Assembly (NCBI GenBank): GCA_001574975.1 | Contig: KQ965814.1 | Location: 1-64,000 of the forward strand | Source: Gonapodya prolifera JEL478 | Lineage: Eukaryota > Monoblepharomycota > Monoblepharidomycetes > Monoblepharidales > Gonapodyaceae | Direction: 5' to 3' | Length of the DNA: 64,000 nucleotides | In this document: one piece after another, positions 47,475-57,952 of the stretch | How the letters are laid out: every line of letters begins with the position of its first letter | Position numbering within the stretch: position 1 is the stretch's first letter | Position numbers and translations under genes: made by a program | Notes under the pieces: generated by a model | The model's database searches: none | What the model was told of the DNA's origin: nothing | Seen by the model: the letters and a program-made list of their open reading frames with translations, nothing else

Positions 47475-48716
47475 TCAAAGCTCGTACCGCGGCATGGCCA
47501 CTCCCAGCCCCTGCAGCTTCTCACCCACACTCTTCTGCAGCACACCCATTCGTCGCCCAATCAACGTCACCCGCGACTCGGCCGCTTCCCCAGCCTCCTT
47601 GGCACTCCGCTTCACGTCCAATTCGCGCGCTCCGACGCCCTGCACCACAACCGTATCCCACCCTCCTCCTCCCCCATCACGCGGTACAGTCAGCACTCCC
47701 TTGACGCGCAAGATGCGTCCCGGATAGTCCCTGTGGAGTCCCCGCACCAACTCCGTCACACCTTCCAGCGTAACGGGTCCTTTGTGGAACAGAGCGATAT
47801 GATCAATGTCCGGGTCGTGCGCCCGTTTTGACACGGCACAACCTCCACCGTCGCCCACACGACCCAGCGTTGACGCCCCAAGAAGAACCGCCACGTCCAC
47901 CTCAGAGAACCGCGCGCGGACCCGCTCTGCTCGCGGGTTCAGCTCTGCCACGGCGCGCTCGACGTCGTCAGCCTCGGCGACTGTCCCCACAAGATCCATC
48001 TTGTTCAGAATGACGAGGTCGGCGTGAACGACTTGTTCCCGTGCTTCGTTCTTATATGATCGGTCGTCGGGTTTGTCTTCGTCCTCGCTGCCACTCTGAC
48101 GCCGAGACACGACAACGTCCTCGCCGCCACCGGCAAGTCGGCCCAGAAAAAGCGGCGTATCCACCACCGTGACCACTCTGCAAATTGCACGTCAAAAGAG
48201 CTCTTCACCGACGACCACAACATTCGCGTCTCACCAAACCCGACTGACATCTACACACCTGGCCACTTCGAAATGTTCCGCAATGTCTGGCCTGCCGGTG
48301 ACAAGCTCCACAATCGGGCCGGGATCAGCCAATCCGGTTGTCTCAAGCACGACCCAATCCACCTTCTTCCCCCTCTCCCGAGTACCATTCGCGCCGTTTT
48401 CATCGATACCATCCTCACTTTCGTCCTTGTCCTGCTGCCCAGCGGCGATTTTGCCCAACACCCGCACCAACTCCCACGAGGAACTGCAACACACGCAGCC
48501 GAACCCGAACTCGTAAATCTCCTCGACGCGCGCCTGCACGGCAGGTTGCAGCCCACCGTCGAGCTCGTGCTCGACCAGCCCGAAATTCGACGCGAATTCG
48601 TTCTCGATCACGACAATGTTCAGCTCCGACGAGGGAAGTTGGCGGATCAGGTCGTTGAGAAGCGTTGTTTTGCCGGCGCCGAGGAAGCCGGTGAGGATCA
48701 GTAACGGGATCCGCAT
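47475..48716 (-). CDS. CobW/COG0523-type metal-chaperone GTPase
   Basis: This is a G3E-family GTPase that hands metal, usually zinc, to client enzymes. Exons 48,259-48,716 and 47,475-48,177 give 386 aa. Walker A GFLGAGKTTLL starts at residue 10. The metal-binding CVCC (CxCC) motif lies in FGFGCVCCSS. ETTGLADPGP is the switch II region and NKMDLVG the guanine-specificity motif. The C-terminal half is the CobW_C domain. An insertion rich in Asp, Glu and Lys (QQDKDESEDGIDENGANG) lies before the Walker B side, and a second charged insertion follows the splice junction. The start ATG 48,716 is chosen because upstream in-frame codons have no ATG. Two tandem 16-bp repeats sit directly upstream. Confidence 0.93.
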
Positions 48717-48720
48717 CGAG

Positions 48721-48759
48721 ATGGAGTCAATGTTCACAGGAGTCAATGTTCACAGGAGT
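48721..48759. repeat. Tandem 16-bp repeat next to the CobW start codon
   Basis: The unit GAGTCAATGTTCACAG occurs twice head to tail immediately upstream of the CobW start. It lies within the 111-bp gap to the acyl-CoA dehydrogenase stop codon, so it is in the CobW 5' leader or promoter. Confidence 0.9.
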
Positions 48760-48827
48760 TCTAGTGATGAAATGATGTTGAACGGCTAAAATTTGTTTAT
48801 TCACATTATGTAATAACCACTTCACGC

Positions 48828-50981
48828 TTAGTGGCTGATTCGGAGCTGCTTCCTCATTTCCACTTCCTTCTTCTTGTACTGTAAAAGAAAAAACAAAGAA
48901 CGGTGTCAGTATGGTGCTCCTCTCCTTTCCCCCACACTGCTGCACAAGTTAACTCACCCCGTCGTGCTTGGCCCTGATGGCCGCCGCGTTTTTCAGCTCC
49001 GTCCGCGCCAGCTGCGCCGCGTGGGCCTCGTCCGGCCCGTCCGCGAATCGCAGGGTGCGCATGCCACCGTACATGTGCGCCAGCTCGGTGCTCTGCGAGA
49101 TACCCAACCCACCGTGCACCTGGATGGCCGAGTCGATAACCTCGCAAATGATTTGAGGGACCGCGACTTTCGCCCTACAAGAGCGGAAAGGTGTTTGAGT
49201 CGATTTCGGGGTGAACGGAAGGGACCTGCAAAACTCACATCGCGATTTCACGAGCCGCAGCTTTGTAGCCCTTCTTGTCCATCGCCATCGCAGCGGCGTA
49301 CACGAGGTGCTTGCACATTTCCAGCTTGATGCGGCACTGGGCAATGTCCCATTGGATCTTGCCGTGCTCGCCCTTGAGCTTACCGAAGGGGCGCTTCTTG
49401 GGGTTTGTAGCTTCAAGGAGCATAAGTTCCTGAGAGGATTTTTCGACGGAGGTTTAACGTTGAGCCCGGCTCGAAACAATGGAATCGACTTACGATGGCC
49501 CTCTCGCCTTGACCCAAACTCCTCATGCAGTGGTGGATGCGTCCTCCACCAAGACGGCCCTGCAGAACGGCGAATCCCTTGCCCTCGCCGAGCACAACGT
49601 TCTCGACGGGAACCTTGACGTCCTGGAAGAGGAGCTCATCGTGACCTCCAGGGGCGTGGTCGTAACCGAAAACACTGAGGTGACGGACGACGGTAAGTCC
49701 GGGTATCCCGGTCTTGGGCTTCTCGATCTGAAGAGCGGCGACGGATTAATACCAAGATCCCAAGAACGGTCTATGACAGCAAACACTCACGAGAACGACA
49801 GTGTGTTGTCCGTGTCGGCCTCCCTCACCGCCGGTCTTTCCGACGAGAATCAAAAGACGGCAATCGGGGTGGGAGAAGTTGGAAATCCAGTGCTTGCGAC
49901 CTGGAGACAAGGAGGTCGCTCAGCGCAGCATACTTCGAATAAGAAACAGGTGTTGCAACCAACCGTTGATGATGTAGTGCTTTCCATCAGCCGATTTGGT
50001 CATGGAAGTAGCAATGTTGGTGGCGTCACTGGAAGCGACATCGGGGTCGGTCTTGAAGCAAGTCGAGTGGACTCAATACTTTGGACAAGACAGGAAAATG
50101 TAGTACAATTAATTACCATCACGAAGGCACTTCGAATCTGTCGGAAAAAGATTTCGTTGATGTCAGTATGTTTCGAGGCGTTCACCTCCGAGACAGCACC
50201 CACCTCGGCGTTCATAAGAGGCTTGAGCCACTTTTCCTTTTGAGCGGGAGTACCGAACATGGCCAGCACCTCCATGTTGCCTGTACAAGGAGGGTTTCCA
50301 ATCTGTTGCGCTCGGCTGTGGGTCAACGGTCATAGACTTACCAGTGTCTTAAAATTTCATAAAATGCGTTGCGGAAATGGAGCGAACGGGGCGTGCAGTA
50401 AAATGTTATCACAACCGGAACCTAGTCTGGGAGAAGCCATCATGACTCACCTGGGGCGGCGCAGTTGGTGGCGATTGGCGCGAGCGAGGCACGGCCGAAA
50501 ATTTCGCAGATGACGGAATACTCCATGATGGAGAGGTGGGCTTTGGAGATTTCGGGACCGTATTCCTCCTGATGAGATTTCGGAGATGCCATCAACACGT
50601 TTCAGGTTGTGTCGGAACCGAACAGGGGTCTTCGGAAACGTGTTTCTCGCCAACTCACAGTCAAAAACAGGTTCCAGAGGCCAAGTGCTCTCGCCTTCTT
50701 CTGGAGTTCCTTGACGATTGGGGGAACGAAGTTCCACCGGTCGGGAGCAGCGGCCATTTGGGCACCGTAAATCTCCTCGGCAGGGATGCACTCATTCTGA
50801 AGAGCAGGAAACGCGGGGTGTTGGGAAATGGTCAAAGACAATGAATGACTGCGCTTCACCCGTGGGGCAACTTTGCGGTGACACGACAACACACCTCGAC
50901 GAAGTCCACTGCAAGCTGGTAAATGCGCTTCGCGTGGTCCCGCAGGGGGAGCACATCGACGGCGCTGATAATTTTCGACAT
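48828..50981 (-). CDS. Acyl-CoA dehydrogenase, ACAD10/11-like
   Basis: This flavoenzyme oxidises acyl-CoA to trans-2-enoyl-CoA. Ten exons: 50,895-50,981, 50,659-50,796, 50,451-50,568, 50,200-50,280, 49,964-50,071, 49,791-49,900, 49,494-49,727, 49,239-49,429, 48,958-49,174 and 48,828-48,878, giving 444 aa. The exon 4-5 join is the least certain. Family landmarks are EEYGPEISKAHLS, GNMEVLAMFGTPAQKEKWL, TDPDVASSDATNI, INGRKHWISN, LGGGRIHHCMRSLGQ, VHGGLGISQSTELAHMYGG and RFADGPDE. It lacks the N-terminal aminoglycoside-phosphotransferase domain of animal ACAD11. The C-terminus is a basic helix ending RISH, with no PTS1. It lies 273 bp downstream of the SDR gene on the same strand, which supports a shared fatty-acid-related pathway. 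Confidence 0.92.
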
Positions 50982-51254
50982 TTTGTTGGAAAGACACAGA
51001 GTTGAGCTGGAATCCGAATTCGGCAGCCGGTAGATAACTTCGGACTCTTTTCGGCCGACCGGCATGTCAAAATATTTTGTAAAATAAGAGCAACCCTGGA
51101 TTCATCCGTTCCCCAAAAAAGCGGATCACAATTTCGTACTCTTCGTTTTCACGAGATAGAATGATTTGTTAACATATGGTACAATGCTGTACTCGCATGG
51201 ACAAACTGCCGCCCTCATTTCTCATTACACACCGTCTCACCTGTCTCACCACAG
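50982..51254. other. Intergenic spacer between SDR and acyl-CoA dehydrogenase
   Basis: A 273-bp AT-richer spacer on the same strand as both genes. It must contain the dehydrogenase promoter and the SDR 3' end. Confidence 0.6.
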
Positions 51255-52845
51255 TCACAGTTTCGCCGCAGCTCGGGCCCTTTCCGCCGCTTCTTCCTCG
51301 TCGAGCCTCTTTATCGCCACGTCAGATGGCAGCAAGTCCACTTTGCCAAGCCCGCTCCCGCCATCTACGGGAATTACCGTCCCCAGGAAGTGAGCCGACG
51401 CACGTGACACCATGAACAGGATGGTTCTTGAAACAATTTAATGAGAAAAACGATGAGGATGAAGCCGAGGGTAAGTGAACACCGCGAGGCTTACCCAGCA
51501 ATGTCCTCCGGCGACGCAACTTTCCCAGTGGGTTGCTTCGCGATGGTGGATTCAGTGGCGGTGATAGCCCCAGGAGCCATGCAGTTGACAGTAATAAAGC
51601 GTCTGGGATTGACACAAAATGGTTACAATTGCAAAGGCGTGCAGCTGTTGAAGAAGAGAAACCTACTTGGCAAGCATTAACGCGAGATTGCGAGTCATCT
51701 GGAGGACCGCCGCTTGAGATGCCCAGAAACTGGGGGTAGTTTGAGGTGATGAAGTAAGGTACGTAGGGTGATATGTGTTAAAGTCGTGATTAAACCCACC
51801 CAGGTGCGACGTTCCCTTTGGCATCTTGACCCCTGCCAGCCACTCCTTCGACCGAGCCAATGGTTATGACACGGGCAGGGTCGTCGACTCCTCGGGAGCC
51901 GCGTTCGAGGAGGGACTCCCTGTGGTATTGTCATCAAAAACTTGGTGGCCTTCCTGAAGTTCGAACTTTAAACGCACATTGCGACAGTGAGGTAGTATAC
52001 GGATTTCACGTTGAGAGAGAAGATGCCGTCGAAACTTTCAAGCTGAGGTCGACTGAAGGTGAACACCATGAGACTTCATTGCGTAAAGCAAGTACTCACT
52101 TCGGGAGCTGTATGCATGTGTCCGGACCATCGCTGAGCTGTTTCATCCGAGCGGCAACGGCCAAATTCGCTCAGTTTCCATTCTCAGCCAATTTATAACG
52201 TCCACTAACCCGCAGCGTGGATCAAAATGTGCACCTCCTTTTCACGGCGCCGAAGTTCCCTCGCAAGGGCATCGCATTGGGCTTTTGTGCCAAGACGTTG
52301 AGCAAGGCTGCGAAAAGCCACAGATTGAGGATGGCTTGTCAGCGATTGGAGAGGAATCGTAGCCAAAGAACGCACCCAATACATTGACCACCGTTCACCC
52401 CGCCGTACACCCGGTTGACCTCTTCCACGACATCGTCAATGCGCGCCTTGTTGCGGGATGTGATGTATACGCGAGCGCCGTTGCATACGAGCGCCTGGGC
52501 AAAGACTGGTGGTTGCCATTAATTAAGAGTATGGTGGAGGATGGTGAAGTGAACAAACGAACTCTTCCCGATGCCCGTGGCTGTTTCCAAGGGGAGAACG
52601 ATGAATTCGAAGGCAAATCGTGACTGATAAAACGGCTCTTACCTCCTCCGCTGAGTGGGGTATGAGTGTCAAGATTTATCGGGGTTCGCACCAGTTAGAC
52701 TGGGACGCTTGAGCGAACCGAGAAACAGAAAGCTGACTCACGTTATGAGTGCAACCTTGCCGCTGATGTCAAAGAGATCCGCCGAGAGGAATTTCTCATC
52801 CGCGTAAGATTCCGTGCCCGTTGGAACAGATTTTTCAGCCGGCAT
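51255..52845 (-). CDS. RhlG-like short-chain dehydrogenase/reductase with altered active site and PTS1
   Basis: A Rossmann-fold SDR of 307 aa. Eleven exons keep frame: 52,742-52,845, 52,643-52,650, 52,563-52,580, 52,376-52,505, 52,210-52,307, 52,100-52,137, 51,978-52,042, 51,800-51,919, 51,667-51,729, 51,495-51,602 and 51,255-51,426. The cofactor loop TGGATGIGK (residues 35-43) is split over three introns, with micro-exons of 8 and 18 nt. Other marks are GARVYITSRN, FSLNVKSVYYLT, DPARVITIGSVEG with the catalytic-type Ser, ITVNCMAPG and GTVIPVDGGS. The NNAG motif reads HAAA (117-120), and YxxxK reads FWASQ (195-199), so the usual Tyr and Lys are Phe and Gln. The C-terminal AKL is a canonical peroxisomal PTS1. 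It may be an SDR-derived non-enzyme or use different chemistry. Confidence 0.86.
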
Positions 52846-53416
52846 TTGGTTTCCGGGGACTGATCGATGAAATTCGAGAAAGAAGATGGATCGTTGCAGT
52901 GAAGGCCGGGCTGTTTAATTCCGAGAGATGAGAACTTGGTTGGATCTTGTGTCGTGAGTTGGTGGATGGCAGCCGAAGTCGGTGTCCGAGGCAAGGTTGC
53001 AAACTTTCGTTACACTTCCAGATTTGAACACATTCGACGTATAGAAAAAGCAGCAAGGTGTTGTCCAGATGGCCTACAATAATAGCAGTTTCCTGGGGAA
53101 CTGAAAGCTCACAAAGCACCACAGCCAACACCACGAATAATAGAAAGGACAAGTTAGTTGAGGACGAGAGAATTGGCGAGACCACATAAAAGGATTCCCA
53201 CTGACTATAAATCGATGAATGACTCAAAGCGACCACAGCAGCGACCGAACAGTCATCTCTTCGATATAAACTGAACAGTGTCATTAATCATTATTCATTG
53301 GGAACATTTGTGTGTCATGTTCCAAAAATGTGTATCCGGCAGGGCAGGCAACGTGCGCCAAGGCAAACCGTTCGAGTTGGTGGCGGGAGGGCAAATAATA
53401 CCTCCAATCCTTTGCA
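52846..53416. promoter_or_regulatory. Shared divergent intergenic region of SDR and cytochrome b561 genes
   Basis: It is 571 bp between a minus-strand and a plus-strand start codon, so it must hold both promoters. A minus-strand open frame running through it from 53,284 looks hydrophobic but has no splice link to the SDR and is treated as chance. Confidence 0.5.
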
Positions 53417-54606
53417 ATGGCAGAATCGCCATCCCCATCTCCACCTCGATTTACGGGGGATCTGATCCTCCTTGGATTCCATGGTGCGATCCGCTGACGG
53501 GGACTATCTCTCATTGTTAACTCTCTGACCTTGGTCGCGATATCGCCATGAAGGTGCTCTGCCCACCGTCACTTATCTTTTCCTCACTCCGATCGCGATT
53601 CTTGTGATGCGATATCGACTCGCTGGGAGTCTCACCCGGACTTGGCATCAGTCAGTGTTGTCAGCTTGTTGGCCAAGCCAAAAACGCATTCATTTGGGCA
53701 AATACGTGTATTTTCTTGATGAATCTATAGGCACACGATGATTTTTGCGGCGGCGATTACGGTGCTTTTCTGGATCGTTGCGATAGTCTCCGTCTCGATC
53801 CACGGAAGGTACGGAAAGGGGAAAAGGAAAGGAGGATTAGCACTCACCAAAAACCACATACCCTGGAACTCGTCAGTTCACACTTTAGCAACCGTCACGC
53901 ATTCTGGGGCACATTCATGGTCTTCTACTTGCCCGTACAGCTCCTCGCAGGCTTCTCGCTCAGGTTAGAAATTTGGAACAAGCCAAGGGCAAGGGAAGCC
54001 GTCCTCGTAAGTGACGATTGATCATTACGCTCGAAACTGCTGTGAACAGTTCTCTTGGGCCACACAGTGGATCCACAGAATAGGGGGATTCAGCTTCCAG
54101 CTCCTCGCAATTTACGTTCTCAGCTTGGGGGTCTCTTCCTTTAAATCTCGCCTGGGAGTGGACGTTGGAAGATTGGCTGTGAGTTCCCTCTCATGCTACT
54201 CGTGCATATAACACCCAATGACCTTTGTATTTCCCCCAACACCCCTCATCAGGATGCTTTCGAGTACACCCGAAACATTGTGGTCATTCTGTTCTTCCTC
54301 GCTTGTTTCCTACTCGACGGCATCGGTGTTGTTGTAGCACCTGAGATGCGCGACGCGATGGAAACACCTGTTCCTGAAACATTACCTCGGCCAACAAAGC
54401 AAGACCCAGAGGCCGCGCAGACTGAGCGCATTGAACCAACCGAAACTACGCCACTCATCGACTCTGGGAGTCAACCTGAAACGAGGCCTCGGAACTTTGT
54501 AGATTCGGCACCGCAGGCGTCACCTATTGCGCCAGTTGTCCCACCATTTGTCCCACCAGTAGTGGCTCCGGCGACGGAAGCTGAGCCGGAACTTGGCGAC
54601 GGTTAA
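53417..54606 (+). CDS. Cytochrome b561-like ferric-reductase transmembrane protein
   Basis: A membrane electron carrier of the b561 type that would bind two hemes through paired His residues. Six exons keep frame: 53,417-53,483, 53,554-53,650, 53,731-53,808, 53,889-54,006, 54,050-54,178 and 54,253-54,606, giving 280 aa. Helices and likely heme ligands are visible in order: GFHGALPTVTYLFLTPIA with LVMRYRL, WHQHTMIFAAAITVLFW, NRHAFWGTFMVFYLPVQLL, WIHRIGGFSFQLLAIYVL and NIVVILFFLACFLLDGIG. There is no signal peptide and no DOMON domain, unlike many fungal b561 proteins. The C-terminal 90 residues are acidic and Pro-rich and probably cytosolic. Confidence 0.85.
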
Positions 54607-54902
54607 CTGCAAAATGTGTTCTTCTCAATTGGGAGATATCCTCAAATTCCTATTGCCGCTACCAAGTCATCGTAACCTGAGAAAAGCTTAACTATTTACA
54701 TGCAATGTGACCTCGATTCGATGTATCAATTTTTATCATCGACCGGTCGTGACCGCGGTTTGGGACTTTGTCTGAGGGCGGGTTCACTCAACCTCTGTCT
54801 CGCACCTGGGTTTTCGGAGTGTTCACCTCAACGTCGCCTCTCTACCATGCCAACGTCCTCCCTGTAGCCACTACCTCATCCATCTCTTTCTCCCCGACTG
54901 CG
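54607..54902. other. Intergenic spacer upstream of the TM-SH3 gene
   Basis: A 296-bp spacer between two plus-strand genes that holds the promoter of the TM-SH3 gene. Nothing else is recognised. Confidence 0.55.
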
Positions 54903-57604
54903 ATGGGACAGCGCTTCTTCACAAAGCTTATTTTCGCTTTGGCGCTCGCGTATCATTCGGCCGGACAAACCACCCTGACGGTCTCGTGGAACCCGACGAG
55001 CGTCAACAACACGTGCTCAGCCGCCGGAAGCGCGACCAACAAGTCGGTGAGGAGCGGCACGTTTTCGGTGCAGGAGGCGTGACTTGAAAGGACAACTTTG
55101 ACCACAGGTCTCCAACTTATTGATCGACTGGAGGGCGTACACTTCGTCATCGGATGCAACCGGTGAGAGCAGAGCTATGCGAAGCTGGACGCGGTGACGA
55201 TTTCACTTCCTGTGTGGTATCCCAGGCGCCCGGTTTGCGGTGACGGAGCCTCCTATTTCCGATGGCGAGGACTCCATATCGCATCAATGGACGGCGGACC
55301 GGCCGCTGGTGAAACCAGTGGCGTGCTGCAGGTGAGCCTCACGTGGAAATTAAATGTGTGGAGTTGATGTCTGACTTGGTAAAAAGCTCCGGGAGTTCCC
55401 CTCCTGCATGCACTGGCGGTAACAACGGAATAGTTTTGTCCCCGGCGTCGTTTACTCTCCTTGGTGGGTGTTGTTGGGAAGCTCGAACGTGGAATGTCGC
55501 TCAGACAACCCCCACAGTCACAACCACATTACCGCCACCACCTCCAACCAGTCGACCGACCAGTACTACAACGCGCCCACCTCCCCCGCCTCCTCCGCCT
55601 CCGCCTTCCCCTTCTTCTTCGAGGTCGCTCGTGCCAACAACGACATCTTCATTGATTCCAGTTTTTGGACAAATATGCACCACTATGTGTGCGGGAACAC
55701 TCGATTGCATAAACGGTGAGCTGAGACTTGACGTTCACTCATTGATGCGAACGGCCGTTTTGGAGCATATCTTCTTTTAGGAATCTGTGCTTGTTTACCT
55801 GGAACGAATCTGTGTCCTAACTCCGCCACAGATTGTTGTACCCCTGTCACGGCGACGTCATCGAGTAAGTGTGCAATCCGGAAACATAAAGTAATATTCC
55901 GCATCTTTCCGCGTTGTTAACTCAAAATTTGCAGGTAGTACCGTGGGATCGTTGAGCTCGTCGTCCGGCGGCGGTCAAACTACCGTCACATCTTCTCCAT
56001 CGACCACATCCGATCTTGCTCCCTCCGCTTCAGATACGTTGAAGATAAAAGCTTCCACACTTACGTTCTCCACTTCGTCACCGAGTGCGAAAGTCGCTCC
56101 GCCCGCATCCGACGATTCAAAGTATGCTTCACTTGAAGTGTGTTCGCCGGAACCGCTCTCCATCGTTTTCACTATCTTTTTTTTTTCAGTACTCGCATCG
56201 TTATAATTGCTGTTAGCGCTGCAGGGGGGCTTGTTTTGGGCGGCATTCTGTTGGTCGGTGGTGCTTGGTGTTTTGGGCGGCCTCAACGCAAGTACATTAT
56301 GTATCCCCAAATGGAAACGAGGTGAGATTGTTCTGCGAATACGTAGGAGACGCGTGACTAACGGAGGCACATGGAAGGGGCTCGGAAAGATCGAACAGAA
56401 ATTCCTCTGGTGTGCCATATGCCCCATACTCCCCTGCCTCAAACTCAGGCTACTCCTCCGATACATATAGCCCGCGCGCCACCCCTCACTCTCCTTTAAT
56501 TCCACCCAGCCCCCCTAGTTTACCATCCAGTCCAAGCACCGCGCCGTAAGTGTTCGTTTCAAGTTCCCGACCCACCCAATTGGGTTCAATATCTCCTGTC
56601 ATGGTCATGGTTTAGGGGCGAAACGGTCCCACTGCCACTTCCTCAGATGAACACATCTGCCGCAGTTCCGCTTCTTCCAGTGATTTCTCCAATCTCCCCA
56701 ATAATGCCGCAAATAGGACCAGTTTCCCCTTCGGTGGAGCATGTAAGTCAAAAAGTTATTTTGTTGTTTCGGAACGGAAGATTAAACACACACTTTGACT
56801 TCTTTCCTTTTGAAGATTTATGTGGGTTAAATCACGTGCTCTGAGTCGCGCCCAACTAAAATCAGAAACTTGAGCGCAGTGGCTCTTCGTGAAACTCGCC
56901 CAACCACTCAACAAAACAGGAGAAACGAGCGTTCCATATTCTGGACCCAATCCGCTTGTCGTAGTGCGGCCGGTGAGGGTCGTTCTGACGTCTGGTTTTC
57001 ACAACTGATTGAATGGAGCTATCCTCGGTTTAAAGTACACCCCAACAATGCAGGACGAAGTGCAGCTCGTTCTAGGTAACACGGTTGCCGTGAGAGAAGT
57101 ATATAGGGACGGCTGGGCTTTGGGAACGAATCTGAACACCATGGCGCATGGGTGCTTCCCAATGTTAGTCCACCGCGTGTCGAAAATAAGTTGAAGTCGC
57201 TTATAGAAACTGGGGAACTAGGGACTCCCTTCGCTTGAGTGACCTTTTCCTTTCAGAATCCGGTCAAAAAGGGATACAAGTGCACTCCTCCAACTCCGAT
57301 GTGGCGAGCGTTCGACGCGAATCCCGGTTGCACAGAATGGAGCCCGATGAGTCTTCAACTATTGACGAACTCTCTGTGAGTATTTGTTAAAAGTCGGTAA
57401 AACTACCTCTCATGTTTCTTTTCGTGGATTGCAAAGCCACTTGCAGAAGAGCCAGGAGATGTACGAGGGCCCCCTCAAAGCTTCTTTTCGCCTGAGGAAA
57501 ATGCGCGCGCCGACTCTCCACGAACAGATGGCGCCCAAGCACACCATGTGGGTGAATTGCGAACAGTACGTGGCCCCAGACCTTGGACGGGAGTCAAACC
57601 TTGA
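54903..57604 (+). CDS. Single-pass membrane protein with mucin-like ectodomain and cytosolic SH3 domain
   Basis: A likely surface sensor or cortical scaffold. Thirteen exons: 54,903-55,046, 55,108-55,162, 55,226-55,331, 55,387-55,715, 55,781-55,864, 55,935-56,121, 56,190-56,321, 56,378-56,545, 56,616-56,742, 56,880-56,972, 57,036-57,189, 57,257-57,375 and 57,437-57,604, giving 621 aa. The 56,880 start and the 57,189 end are least certain. A signal peptide (FFTKLIFALALAYHSAGQ) is followed by a Cys-containing ectodomain, a Pro/Thr/Ser stretch near residues 155-200, a small Cys cluster (GICACLPGTNLCPNS) and a Ser/Thr stalk. A membrane helix lies near 303-328 (IVIIAVSAAGGLVLGGILLV). The cytosolic tail is Pro-rich, then an SH3 domain (YTPTMQDEVQLVLGNTVAV, DGWALGTN, GCFPM) near 476-522. 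The layout resembles yeast Fus1. Confidence 0.85.
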
Positions 57605-57952
57605 ACGGAGGAAGGAGATAGTCATTGGATTCTTTGGAGATCGTAATTTCGTATATACGCATTCTGTCACTTGTATGGACATTAAGTTGCTGAGCATTGT
57701 ACATTGTAATGTGTGGTTTATAGTGTTGAAGGGCGCCCCTGTTGAACTCTGGTCGGTCGGGTTTGAACGATCCCATTCTGGTACCACTTTGGTGACAATT
57801 CCCTGGACAGGACACGATCGCACGCATTACGCGCTGCTTGGTAACGCCCCACGCAGAAGCTTTATCAGGCTTCGCGAGCTCTTGGGCCCTTTAAAGGCGA
57901 CTAGCCCTGACGATTTGGACTTGTATCTCCACTACATTGGTGGTTGGCCAGG
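57605..57952. other. Intergenic spacer between TM-SH3 and villin genes
   Basis: A 348-bp spacer between two plus-strand genes. It holds the 3' end of one and the promoter of the other. Short frames look unnatural, although an upstream villin exon cannot be excluded. Confidence 0.5.

Noticed and set aside
51900-51940. A 22-nt intron in the SDR gene
   Set aside because: The apparent shift is explained better by one normal intron ending at the CCACAG acceptor before 51,919, which keeps frame and matches the family length.
52835-53284. 149-codon minus-strand frame with hydrophobic segments upstream of the SDR
   Set aside because: It overlaps the SDR 5' end in another frame and occupies the divergent promoter region. 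No splice logic connects it.
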